DNA from: GWB2-37-7 sp942492835 | GTDB taxonomy: Bacteria; Bacillota; Clostridia; Lutisporales; Lutisporaceae | Reading direction: 5' to 3' | Assembly (NCBI GenBank): GCA_942492835.1 | Contig: OW818645.1 | Location: 2,728,001 to 2,792,000 of the forward strand | DNA: 64,000 nucleotides | In this document: positions 9,125-17,900 of the stretch, piece by piece | Layout: every line of letters begins with the position of its first letter | Position numbering within the stretch: position 1 is the first letter of the stretch | The notes under the pieces: model-generated | Database searches by the model: none | What the model was told of the DNA's origin: nothing | Seen by the model: only the letters and a program-made list of their open reading frames with translations | Program-made: the position numbers and the translations under genes

Positions 9125-10063
9125 ATGAAAGAAAAGGTTTTAATTGCTCTAGCGCTGTTGTTGGGGATGTATCTATCATATATCCTTGTTAAAGTTGCCT
9201 ATGTATTTTGGTATAAAAAAACCCCTGTAAAAGATCTCATAAACAATACAGAATCTCCATATTTAAGGAGATTATCTGAAAGAATATCTAAAGAGATAGG
9301 CATAGGGCTGCTTTTAATTGTTAATTTTATTTGCCTGTCAATCATACCTTCTTCTGCTATGCTTATTTTAGGACAAAACGGACTCTCACTTTCGCCATAT
9401 GTATTTTTTGGAGTCTTGCTTTTTTTGGCAGAGGTAATAATTTACGCGTTCATATATGCAAATTTAAGCATAGGAGAGTTGGCTATAGGTGGTGTTAAGC
9501 TTTCTAAAATTGAATCAGCAGATGTAATAGAATATAAAAGTACAGTAGATAAGCTTATAAATAGATATAAAGAAAAGTTATTTGCACAGAACAAGATTTT
9601 TCTAGCCTTGAAGGAACATAGTAACTATATTTTTGAAGAAATTACAAGCGCAAAGGATCCTAAAAATGTATATATAAATAATCTAAGAGGTGTTTTACAG
9701 GAATATCAAAACCTTCAAGTTGCAAAGGAAAGTGACTACAAAATTGATATCTATTGGAAAAGTGAAACGGATTATGATAAAATAAAGGAAATGTATAATA
9801 TTTGTCAGTATAGTAGTAATCTAATAAGAGATAATACTTACAGAAATGGCAATACAACAGTCATAGAGGAAGTTGGAAAAAGCATAGTTATTTCACCAAT
9901 GCAAAGCAGAGTTATTGATGGAGAAGCTCTGATAATAATTTTGAGCCATAAAGAAGATCAAATACTTGACTCTGAAGCATATATAATACAAAATATAGTT
10001 ATAGGTATTGATGAGCTTATATTTAACGAAATTGAATTATATGATCTTAAATATCCATGTTAA
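9125..10063 (+). CDS. Uncharacterised membrane protein
   Basis: This 312-residue protein follows GGAGGGCG at 9113. It has three predicted membrane segments at about residues 4-28, 62-84 and 90-114. A roughly 195-residue, probably cytoplasmic, domain follows and is rich in Glu/Lys. I do not recognise the family. It is followed by two small related genes that may be separate units. Confidence 0.6.
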   Translation: MKEKVLIALALLLGMYLSYILVKVAYVFWYKKTPVKDLINNTESPYLRRLSERISKEIGIGLLLIVNFICLSIIPSSAMLILGQNGLSLSPYVFFGVLLFLAEVIIYAFIYANLSIGELAIGGVKLSKIESADVIEYKSTVDKLINRYKEKLFAQNKIFLALKEHSNYIFEEITSAKDPKNVYINNLRGVLQEYQNLQVAKESDYKIDIYWKSETDYDKIKEMYNICQYSSNLIRDNTYRNGNTTVIEEVGKSIVISPMQSRVIDGEALIIILSHKEDQILDSEAYIIQNIVIGIDELIFNEIELYDLKYPC

Positions 10064-10156
10064 ATATTATATATCGCACTAAACAATTTACATTTATAAA
10101 ATAGTGTATTCTATATAGAAAATTAACCGATGGTGCGCCATAAGGAGGGTATCTTA

Positions 10157-10375
10157 TTGAAGCAACCACTGGCTGGGAGCAGACCCGGATTGGCACAATT
10201 AAAGAACAATATAGAAAAAAATAAGAAAATGGTTAGAAAAGCATCTCCTGTAACCGGTGAGAACAAAGGATTAGAAGAACTGGAAGCCATTGGAGAAGCA
10301 CTCTATCAAAAGGCTCAGTCAGATAAAAAAAGAGCTGGAAGATCATTGTTTTCTAGACTGATAAAAAAGTCATAG
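10157..10375 (+). CDS. Small basic protein, paralogue of the next gene
   Basis: The likely start is TTG 10157, eight bases after AAGGAGGG; an ATG at 10130 would place that ribosome binding site inside the gene. The 72-residue product has no signal peptide or membrane segment. Its central stretch NNIEKNKKMVRKASPVT aligns with NIKKNQSMVRKSAPIT in the small protein encoded at 10475. The remaining part is charged and ends FSRLIKKS. No known family was recognised. Confidence 0.55.
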   Translation: MKQPLAGSRPGLAQLKNNIEKNKKMVRKASPVTGENKGLEELEAIGEALYQKAQSDKKRAGRSLFSRLIKKS

Positions 10376-10379
10376 CTTG

Positions 10380-10418
10380 AAGCTGTACAATATTGTGCAG
10401 CTTTTAATACTTTTTTGT
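10380..10418 (+). terminator. Rho-independent terminator
   Basis: Stem AAGCTG / CAGCTT enclosing the palindromic TACAATATTGTG, followed by TTTTAATACTTTTTT, immediately downstream of the 72-aa gene. Confidence 0.7.
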
Positions 10419-10474
10419 CCTGTAGCATATATATAAAATACGATTGGTTAGAATAAGTACAAAGGTGGTATGCT

Positions 10475-10615
10475 ATGGAACATATAAGAGCTAACATAAA
10501 GAAAAATCAAAGCATGGTGAGGAAGTCGGCACCTATTACTATAGAAAGCAGAGGATATGACAAAGTAAGCGAAAAAATGAAAAGAGTGTGTAACAAGCTA
10601 AAGGAGAATTATTAA
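10475..10615 (+). CDS. Small basic protein (46 aa), paralogue of the preceding gene
   Basis: ATG 10475 follows AAAGGTGG at 10461. The product is 46 residues and contains IKKNQSMVRKSAPIT, shared with the 72-residue protein just upstream. The shared segment, the recognisable ribosome binding sites and the separate terminators make both real gene candidates despite their size. The function is unknown; a small nucleic-acid-binding or regulatory protein would fit the charge but is only a guess. Confidence 0.5.
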   Translation: MEHIRANIKKNQSMVRKSAPITIESRGYDKVSEKMKRVCNKLKENY

Positions 10616-10626
10616 ATAGAGAGAGT

Positions 10627-10667
10627 AAATAGGGCAGAGTCTTTAGAAAAAGGACTTTGCCTTATTT
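10627..10667 (+). terminator. Rho-independent terminator
   Basis: Long imperfect stem AAATAGGGCAGAGTCTTT / AAGGACTTTGCCTTATTT just after the 46-aa gene, followed by an A/T-rich run. Confidence 0.65.
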
Positions 10668-10813
10668 AAATAAGAAAGATATTACAATTAAAGTAATAAA
10701 TCAAATATGTATAATATAAAAAACTACTACGATGAGATACTTGAGTTCTTTGTAGTTAAAGCACCAAACCCAAAGGATATGTGAAAATAATTATAAATAT
10801 CACAAATTACCAA

Positions 10814-10842
10814 TTGACATAGCGTTTTGCGTGGCATATAAT
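10814..10842 (+). promoter_or_regulatory. Consensus sigma-A promoter of the metNIQ operon
   Basis: TTGACA at 10814-10819 and TATAAT at 10837-10842 match the consensus exactly with a 17-bp spacer. They lie about 20 bases upstream of the SAM riboswitch aptamer. Confidence 0.9.
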
Positions 10843-10860
10843 CATAACAATATATAAAAG

Positions 10861-11030
10861 CTCTTATCAAGAGAGGCTGAGGGACTGGCCCTATGAAGCC
10901 CGACAACCGACATTTTTCATTTGAATGTACGGTGTCAATTCCAACAGTAAGCAATTACTGAAAGATGAGAGAGGAACAAGGTATTGCTATAGCTATATCT
11001 ATAACCTCTTTCACCGAAAGAGGTTTTTTT
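10861..11030 (+). promoter_or_regulatory. SAM-I (S-box) riboswitch with terminator
   Basis: The aptamer spans 10861-10971. P1 is formed by CTCTTATC (10861) and GATGAGAG (10964), and the core contains the S-box signatures GAGGGACTGGCCC and GAAGCCCGACAACC. Downstream, AACCTCTTTCACCGAAAGAGGTT plus seven T residues (11003-11030) is an intrinsic terminator. Its left arm can instead pair with GAGAGAGG at the P1 3' strand to form the antiterminator. High S-adenosylmethionine would stop transcription before metN. A shortened relic of this element occurs at 37410. Confidence 0.95.
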
Positions 11031-11062
11031 ATATGCAAAAAACTTGAGAGATGGTGATAAAC

Positions 11063-11152
11063 ATGAATATAAGTCAATATGAAGCAAGAAAGTTGATAAT
11101 ATACATATATATGCCTTTATCATATTTGGAGATAAATAAATTTCTATCTTAA
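11063..11152 (+). CDS. Possible 29-aa leader peptide between riboswitch and metN
   Basis: ATG 11063 follows GATGGTGATAA and opens a 29-codon frame ending 13 bases before metN. The same frame is unchanged in the second copy of this region (37583-37672), but that copy is nearly identical overall, so conservation is weak evidence. The ribosome binding site is poor. Confidence 0.25.
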   Translation: MNISQYEARKLIIYIYMPLSYLEINKFLS

Positions 11153-11165
11153 ATGAGGTGAAGAC

Positions 11166-12179
11166 ATGATTGAAATAAGAAGCTTAAGTAAAGCTTTTAC
11201 AGACAAAAACGGGACAGTTAACGCACTGAAGAATATAAATCTCGACATAAAAAAAGGAGATATTTACGGGATTATTGGTCTTAGCGGTGCAGGCAAATCC
11301 ACTCTCATCAGGTGTATAAACAGACTAGAGGAGCCAACCTCTGGGAATATACTAATTGATGAGCAAGACATAATGGGGCTTAATAAAGAAGAGCTGTTAA
11401 AGCTCAGAAGAAGAATAGGAATGATTTTTCAAGATTTCAATTTATTAAGTCGTAGAGATTGCAGTAAAAACATAGCATTTCCCTTGGAGGTTTCTAATTG
11501 TCCAAAAGACTTTATAGAGACGAGAGTAAATGAGCTATTGACATTAGTTGGACTGGAGAATAAAAAGCATAGCTACCCTAGCAAACTGAGTGGAGGACAA
11601 AAACAAAGAGTTGCAATAGCAAGAGCTATTGCAGCAAATGCAGACATATTGCTTTGCGACGAAGCTACTTCGGCTTTGGACCCTAGTACAACTAAATCAA
11701 TACTTACTTTGCTTAAGGAAATCAATACAAGCTTTGGAATCACAATAATTTTAATCACTCATCAAATGGAGGTTATTAAAGAAATATGCAATAAGGTAGC
11801 TGTTATTTCAGAGGGGGAAATTGTAGAACAGGGTGCAACCTTTGAGTTGTTTTCAAAGCCTAATAATCCTGTAACCAAGCGGTTTTTAAGTGATAAAAGC
11901 TTAGAGGGAACTTTGAATTATGATATAAAGAATAAAAATTCTAGACTGTTTAAGCTCACCTTCTTGCAGGAAACAGCTAATCAACCAGTGATATCTCAGC
12001 TTATTAAGATTACGGGCGTAGAAGTAAACATAATTGCAGGACATATTAGCAATGTACAAGATAAATCCTATGGAAATCTTGTTTTGGAATTGTCGGGCAA
12101 TGATGAAGTATTAAAAAATGCCTTAGCTTATTTAGCACAAAATAAGCTATATGTAGAGGAGCTGGTGGAGAATGAATGA
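11166..12179 (+). CDS. metN: Methionine ABC importer, ATP-binding subunit
   Basis: This 337-residue protein starts at ATG 11166 after GAGGTGAAG. It shows Walker A GLSGAGKST (about residue 38), signature LSGGQKQR (about 140), Walker B ILLCDEATSALD and the H-loop ITHQME. The C-terminal 90 residues form the NIL (ferredoxin-like) domain by which MetN senses intracellular methionine. With MetI and MetQ it imports D/L-methionine at the membrane. It is the first structural gene behind the SAM riboswitch and overlaps metI by 8 bases. Confidence 0.96.
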   Translation: MIEIRSLSKAFTDKNGTVNALKNINLDIKKGDIYGIIGLSGAGKSTLIRCINRLEEPTSGNILIDEQDIMGLNKEELLKLRRRIGMIFQDFNLLSRRDCSKNIAFPLEVSNCPKDFIETRVNELLTLVGLENKKHSYPSKLSGGQKQRVAIARAIAANADILLCDEATSALDPSTTKSILTLLKEINTSFGITIILITHQMEVIKEICNKVAVISEGEIVEQGATFELFSKPNNPVTKRFLSDKSLEGTLNYDIKNKNSRLFKLTFLQETANQPVISQLIKITGVEVNIIAGHISNVQDKSYGNLVLELSGNDEVLKNALAYLAQNKLYVEELVENE

Positions 12180-12840
12180 GCTTTATGATATTTTAATTAA
12201 GCTTTTGGATTTGATGCCTCAGCCTCTATTAGAAACCTTGTATATGGTTGCTGCAGCTACAGCGTTTTCTGTACTGTTCGGTACTCCCTTGGGGATTGCA
12301 ACAGCCATATCAGAGGAAGGGCATATATTACCTCATAAGAACTTAAACAAGGTGTTAAACACTTTAATAAATATAGCACGCTCACTACCATTTATAATAC
12401 TTATGATAGCAGTTTTTCCTCTAACTAAGCTGTTGGTAGGAACTAGAATAGGTACTACCGCGGCCATCGTACCATTGACAATTGCTGCAATACCCTTTGT
12501 CGCTAGGCTGGTTGAAGGCTCTGTTAAAGAGCTTCCATGGGGAGTTGTTGAAGCTGCATTGTCCATGGGTGCAAATACAAGACAGATAATATTTAAGGTA
12601 ATATTACCAGAGGCATTGCCTTCCATAGTATCAGGAATCACAATGACAATTATAAATCTGATTGGTTACTCAGCTATGGCAGGAGCAATCGGTGGGGGCG
12701 GCTTGGGAGATTTGGCTATACGCTTTGGATATCAAGGCTTCCAAGAGGATGTGCTTATAGGAACTGTAATTGTATTGGTGATAATAGTTCAACTGGTACA
12801 ATTTATAGGAAACAAGATATATAAAAGCCTAGTAAAGTAG
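12172..12840 (+). CDS. metI: Methionine ABC importer, permease subunit
   Basis: This 222-residue protein has five predicted membrane helices and the binding-protein-dependent transport signature around EAALSMGANTRQIIFKV (coupling helix contacting MetN). The length is typical for MetI. It begins inside the last codons of metN, implying translational coupling. The duplicated copy at 37.9-38.3 kb lacks the coupling-helix region because of a deletion. Confidence 0.95.
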   Translation: MNELYDILIKLLDLMPQPLLETLYMVAAATAFSVLFGTPLGIATAISEEGHILPHKNLNKVLNTLINIARSLPFIILMIAVFPLTKLLVGTRIGTTAAIVPLTIAAIPFVARLVEGSVKELPWGVVEAALSMGANTRQIIFKVILPEALPSIVSGITMTIINLIGYSAMAGAIGGGGLGDLAIRFGYQGFQEDVLIGTVIVLVIIVQLVQFIGNKIYKSLVK

Positions 12841-12882
12841 TGGGCGGTTTTCATGCCATTTTTATAAAAAGGAGAGAAAAGA

Positions 12883-13692
12883 ATGAGAAGAATAATAGCA
12901 ATAATAATAGCGATTTTAATAACTATAATAGGTGTAGTTGGGTGCACTGCAAAGCCAGCAGTAGCTCCGTCAGTAACAGTAATAAAAGTAGGTGCAACAC
13001 CAATTCCACATGCAGAGCTTTTGAATTTTGTTAAGCCACTTTTAGAAAAGGAAAACATTAAACTGGAAATTGTTCAGTTTCAGGATTATGTACAGCCAAA
13101 CACAGCTTTGGTTGATAAGGAACTAGATGCAAACTTTTTCCAGCACCAACCATACTTGGACAGCTTCAATAAGGAAAGTAATCAAAACCTGATTTCAGCA
13201 GGAGCTGTGCATATAGAACCTCTTGGACTTTATTCAAGGAGTATAAAGAATGTTAGTGAGATTATGGATGGAGCGGTAATAGCAATACCAAACGATCCAT
13301 CCAATGCTTCAAGGGCTCTGCTGCTACTTCAATCAAATGGTATACTAAAGCTTAAGGATGGCGGGTCAATTACATCAACTGAAAAGGATATAGTAGAAAA
13401 TCCAAAAAACTTAAAAATTGAATTGGCAGAGGCAGCACAACTTCCTAGAATATTAGAGGATGTTGATGCAGCAGTTATTAACACAAACTATGCTCTTTCT
13501 GCAAACTTGAATCCTGTTTCAGATGCTCTGTTTATTGAAGGCAAGGATTCACCATATGCTAATATAATAGTTGTTAGAAACGGTGATGAGCAAAGACAAG
13601 AAATCAAGAAGCTTGTAGAGGTTTTAAACAGTGCAGAAGTGAAGAAGTTTATTGAAGAAAAATATCAAGGTGCAATTGTACCAGCATTTTAA
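12883..13692 (+). CDS. metQ: Methionine-binding lipoprotein
   Basis: This 269-residue NlpA/MetQ-family protein starts at ATG 12883 after AAGGAGAG. The signal peptide ends with lipobox GVVGC (Cys about residue 21). Typical MetQ blocks follow: VGATPIPHAELL, FFQHQPYLDSFN, AIPNDPSNASRALLLLQ and AAVINTNYAL. It captures methionine outside the cell for MetNI. An IS1182-type end sequence begins 11 bases after the stop, which probably removed the original operon terminator. Confidence 0.96.
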   Translation: MRRIIAIIIAILITIIGVVGCTAKPAVAPSVTVIKVGATPIPHAELLNFVKPLLEKENIKLEIVQFQDYVQPNTALVDKELDANFFQHQPYLDSFNKESNQNLISAGAVHIEPLGLYSRSIKNVSEIMDGAVIAIPNDPSNASRALLLLQSNGILKLKDGGSITSTEKDIVENPKNLKIELAEAAQLPRILEDVDAAVINTNYALSANLNPVSDALFIEGKDSPYANIIVVRNGDEQRQEIKKLVEVLNSAEVKKFIEEKYQGAIVPAF

Positions 13693-13702
13693 ATAATTTA
13701 AA

Positions 13703-14389
13703 GGGAGTGTCGCAAAACTATTTTAAGTTGGGAGTGATACTTCCTTTTTTACCAACTGCTTTATTTTTAACGCACTTCAATAAACCTATGTAGTTTTGTT
13801 ATAAATGTTATGCTATTTTTAATTCATGTAGATGCTTACCACATCTTTCATTTTGAATTTTTGCATGCAGTTTATTCACGTTATAACCAAAACATAGTAG
13901 AATAAATTCCGTATTAACACTGATTTTCTCTCGTGTTAAAAATCGATTGAAATTGTAATCATTTTTGTATTTCGTATATTAAATTTTCTCTAGTTACAAT
14001 AAAATTAGTCATGTAATCAAGGTTAATCTCTTCTATGCAGGATTGAAATTTTTCGAACATTTTGGCTTCATTTTTATTGACAACCTATTTCCAGACAAAA
14101 GTATATCGGTTTGCATTTGCTTCAATTTTTGTGCCATCTACAAAAATATTTTCAAACTTTATCTCATAAATATCGTGCAGATACTGAACCATCTGATAAA
14201 AAAGGTCTTTCACTACATCAGGCAAATATTCCTTACGAAATCTTGCAATAGTAGAGTGATCAGGTCCACGCTTTCCATTTAAAAGCCACATAAAGTTAAT
14301 ATCTCTTTTACATGCAACCTCGATTTTTCTACTAGAATATATGTTATTCATGTATGCATAAGTTAATACCTTAAACAAAATTTTAGGTT
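13703..14389 (-). mobile_element. Degenerate IS1182-family insertion sequence
   Basis: GGGAGTGTCGCAAAAC at 13703-13718 resembles an IS end. Reading leftward, the N-terminal half of an IS1182-type transposase is intact from about 14387 to 14085 (KVLTYAYMNNIYSSRKIE, GPDHSTIARFRKEYL, VDGTKIEANANRYTF). The frame is then lost. The C-terminal tail reappears in another frame at 13950-13808 (NRFLTREKISVNTE, GYNVNKLHAKIQ). The catalytic middle is deleted and no second end is visible. It is a dead relic marking the left boundary region of the biosynthetic cluster. Confidence 0.75.
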
Positions 14390-14535
14390 CGACGGCTGTA
14401 TTTCATTGGTGTCATACAGTCAAATCCCTTCTGATAGCGATGGTTATTGTAATAATCTATGTAATCAATAATTGTGGCTTCCAGTTCATCGTATGAATTA
14501 AATTTCTTCAAGTAGTACATTTGTACTGCACAGGT
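14390..14535 (-). mobile_element. IS3-family transposase C-terminal relic
   Basis: About 48 codons read leftward encode MYYLKKFNSYDELEATIIDYI followed by DYYNNHRYQKGFDCMTPMKY. This is the conserved end of IS3/IS150-type OrfB transposases (YNxxRxQxxLxxxTPxxY). A stop codon lies immediately upstream in frame, and downstream it is fused directly to the IS1182 relic, so one element was probably cut by the other. Non-functional. Confidence 0.7.
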
Positions 14536-14753
14536 CTACTACTTCTATAAGTAAATAATATAATATCTAATATATAACTTTGTTAATTTTTGTATATTAT
14601 TTATCTTTTTTATACAAATTTCGACCAATCCAGTTTGTGTAAGTTTCATTGATTGAAAATAATGTCTTAATGCATAAATCAATAATAATTATCCCATATT
14701 AGTTGATTGAAAAAGTCTTGTTTTATAAAGCAAAGATGTTAGTGAGATATAAC

Positions 14754-14781
14754 TTGACATTTATGTAATTAATGATATAAC
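14754..14781 (+). promoter_or_regulatory. Candidate promoter of the biosynthetic gene cluster
   Basis: TTGACA (14754-14759) and TATAAC (14776-14781) with a 16-bp spacer lie about 210 bases upstream of the first synthase gene. A second -10-like TATAAT at 14911-14916 lacks a good -35. The rest of 14536-14989 is AT-rich and shows no gene. Confidence 0.5.
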
Positions 14782-14926
14782 GTGTAAATATAAGTCTAAT
14801 TTTGTAGATTTTTTAGTTTTGTAGCTGTTAAGGTCGTCAAGGTATATAGACTGGTTTTAACCCAAACTGTATAAAAATGGCGAGTATACATCAACAATAA
14901 TATCTTATTGTATAATGTCTAGCGAA

Positions 14927-14939
14927 GTTGGGACCCAAC
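14927..14939 (+). promoter_or_regulatory. 13-bp perfect palindrome, possible operator of the cluster
   Basis: GTTGGGACCCAAC is a G/C-rich perfect inverted repeat in an otherwise AT-rich leader. It begins 10 bases downstream of the TATAAT at 14911-14916 and 51 bases before the synthase start. The position suits a repressor site at the transcription start or a small hairpin. Confidence 0.4.
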
Positions 14940-14989
14940 ATCATCCATATTACGTAAGCCAATGGTGTATGAGTGAATTATAAATATAT

Positions 14990-17900
14990 ATGAATGGAAG
15001 TGACATACAGATGATTCAACATCTTAACGGGATGAATATGTCGATATCGAAAGGCTGTGCAATAACTGGAGAATATGTAGCAAAAAAAAGTATAGCACGT
15101 TTATTACTTGACGCTGCTGAGAGAAAAAACGATAAAGGTTTCCGGTATCTGCATATTGATGGTTCAAGTCAATTTTTATCCTATGAAGTTTTATTGGACA
15201 AAGCATTAAATTGCCTTGGAGGTCTCCAGAAACATGGAATGAAGCCTGGCAAGCATGTATTGCTGATTGTTAATAACAACATTGATTTTATTGTTGGATT
15301 TTGGGCATGTATTTTAGGTGGATTTATTCCTATACCGATGGCTTATCCTAGCTCAGTGAGTTTTAAAAATGAGATATTCCAGAAAATATCGAGAATTTGG
15401 AAGTTACTTGATAAACCATCTATTTTAACAGAACATAAATTTTTAGAAGAACGCTCAAAGATTTCTGAACTTTTGGATTGCAATAAAATTGATATGTTTG
15501 CAATTTCCGATTTATTAAATAGTAATTCTATTGGGAAATTTAATTTCTCCGAATCAGATTCACCAGCCTTTATTCAGTTCACTTCAGGAAGTACTAATTC
15601 GCCTAAAGGAGTAATATTAAGTCATAATAATTTATTGACAAATATTGAATCAGCAATAAATGGAGCAGGTATTACTTGTGAAGATAGCAGTTTTTCGTGG
15701 ATGCCTTTTTATCATGATTTAGGCTTAATTGGATTTCATCTTGTTCCTACTGCGTTAGCAGCGAATCAAGCAAACATGAGTCCTATTAGGTTTGTTAAAT
15801 ATCCGCATTTGTGGATTGAATATATGAGCCAGCTTAATAGTACATTTACTTGTTCACCGAATTTCGGTTATCGGTTATTACTGAAGAAATTAACAACGGA
15901 GCAGCTACAAAAGTATCACCTTGGTTCCCTAAGACTTATTTTTAACGGTGGCGAACCTATTTCAGCTTCTTTGATGAATGAATTTGTTGAAAAGCTATCT
16001 GTCTGCGGTCTGATTAGATCAAGTATGTATCCTGTTTATGGTATGGCTGAAGCTTGCATTGCAGTGAGCTTTCCTCCGCCTGGAAGTATACCCTTGGTTC
16101 ATTGTCTGGATAGTAATAAAATTGCAAATAGCTTACATGCAGAATTATGTGACAATTCTAATAGTGGAATATATCGGGTAGATTTAGGATATCCCATACC
16201 TGGAATGAAAATAAGAATCGTAAATAAGCAAGGCGAAATTGTTCCTGAAAAAGTAATCGGTGAAATTCAGATTAAGGGTGAAAATGTAACCTCTGGGTAT
16301 ATAAATAATCCAGAAGCTACTAGAGAAGCTTTTCAGGAAGGATGGTTTAAAACTGGAGACACTGGGTTTATGATTGACGGACGCTTAACCATTACAGGTC
16401 GTATTAAGGATTTAATTATTATTAACGGTCAGAATTATTTTGCCCATGATATAGAAAGTCATTTGGAACAATCGTCAGGTATAGAGAGCGGAAAAGTTGT
16501 TGTTGGAGCTTGGTTTGATGAAAAAGAGTGCCGAGACGTTATTGCATTATTTTCTGCTTTACATATTTCAAAGGATAATTTTAAGTCATTTTATACAGAT
16601 ATACTTTCAAAAATCAATGAAACGTTTGGGTTTCCAGTTGATTACCTAGTAATAGTTCAGTCTATTCCCAAGACAACCAGTGGTAAAATTCAGAGGTACA
16701 GTCTGGTTCAAGCATTCCAAAAAAATGAATTTATTGACAACACTTTCCATGCAAAGGAGCTGCTAATTGACAACCAGACATATTCTCACAGTCAACATAA
16801 ACCTAAGCCATTAATAAGTGATCTAATGAATCAAATCAGGAGCATATGGGCTACAACACTGGAATTACCGATAAACTCTGTACCATTTGATCAATCGTTT
16901 CTTTCTCTTGGTGGAAGCTCCTTAAAAGCGGTGCAAATGTTGAGTTATTTGGAAGAAAAGCTTGGAAGGCATATAAGTTACGATATACTGACAAAGTGCC
17001 AAACCATAAATGATGTTGCTCAATTTTGTACAAAAAATGAAATGCCCCAGATATTACCTTCATATACAAGCAATATAAAAATGACTTCTGTCTCTGATGA
17101 TGATATCGCTGTTATTTCAATGGCTTGTCGCCTGCCGGGTGCTGATACTCCAGAAGAATATTGGAATAATATTTTGATGGGAAAATGTTTTATTGATGAA
17201 GTACCGGCTGAACGATGGGATAAAAACCGCTATTACAATCCCACTCCGACCTCAGGGATGACCTATTGCAAAAACGGAGGATTTATTAAGGATCCTTATG
17301 CTTTTGATGCTACTTTCTTCAATATCCCCGAAGAAGAGGTGACATTTATTGATCCACAGCAAAGACTGCTTCTGGAATTGGCATTGGAAACTATTGAAAG
17401 AGCAGGATACTCAAAACATGAGCTTGATGGAAAAAATGTAGGAGTATTTATTGGTGCTAGTAATAGTTTATACATGGAACAGTATTTTCATAATATGTCG
17501 GAGATGATTAGTAGTAAATTTCAGAATTTTCCAAACTTAACTGAGTCTCAAAAAAATGAATTTGTAAAAAGATTTAGTCATGGATATGGTCTTAATAAAT
17601 ACCATCCTCAGATGCTTGTAGGAAACTTACTAAATATGATTGCCGCTAGAATTTCACATGAATTTAATTTTAAAGGTGTAAGTTTAGTAAACGATACTGC
17701 GTGCTCTTCCTCGCTAGTTTCCATTCATCTAGCTTCTGAGTCACTGCGTAAAGGAGAATGTCAAATAGCACTGGCAGGAGGTATAAATCTTTTGTTAACT
17801 CCGATGCCCTATATTCTCTTATGTGAGGCCGGGGCTATATCACATCAGGGCATTCCAAGAGGTTTCGATGAAAAAGCAGATGGTTTGGTACTGGGTGAAG

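Noticed and set aside
13703..14535. Functional transposon carrying the cluster
   Set aside because: Both transposases are truncated and no matching right-hand inverted repeat is visible at 37.2-37.4 kb.
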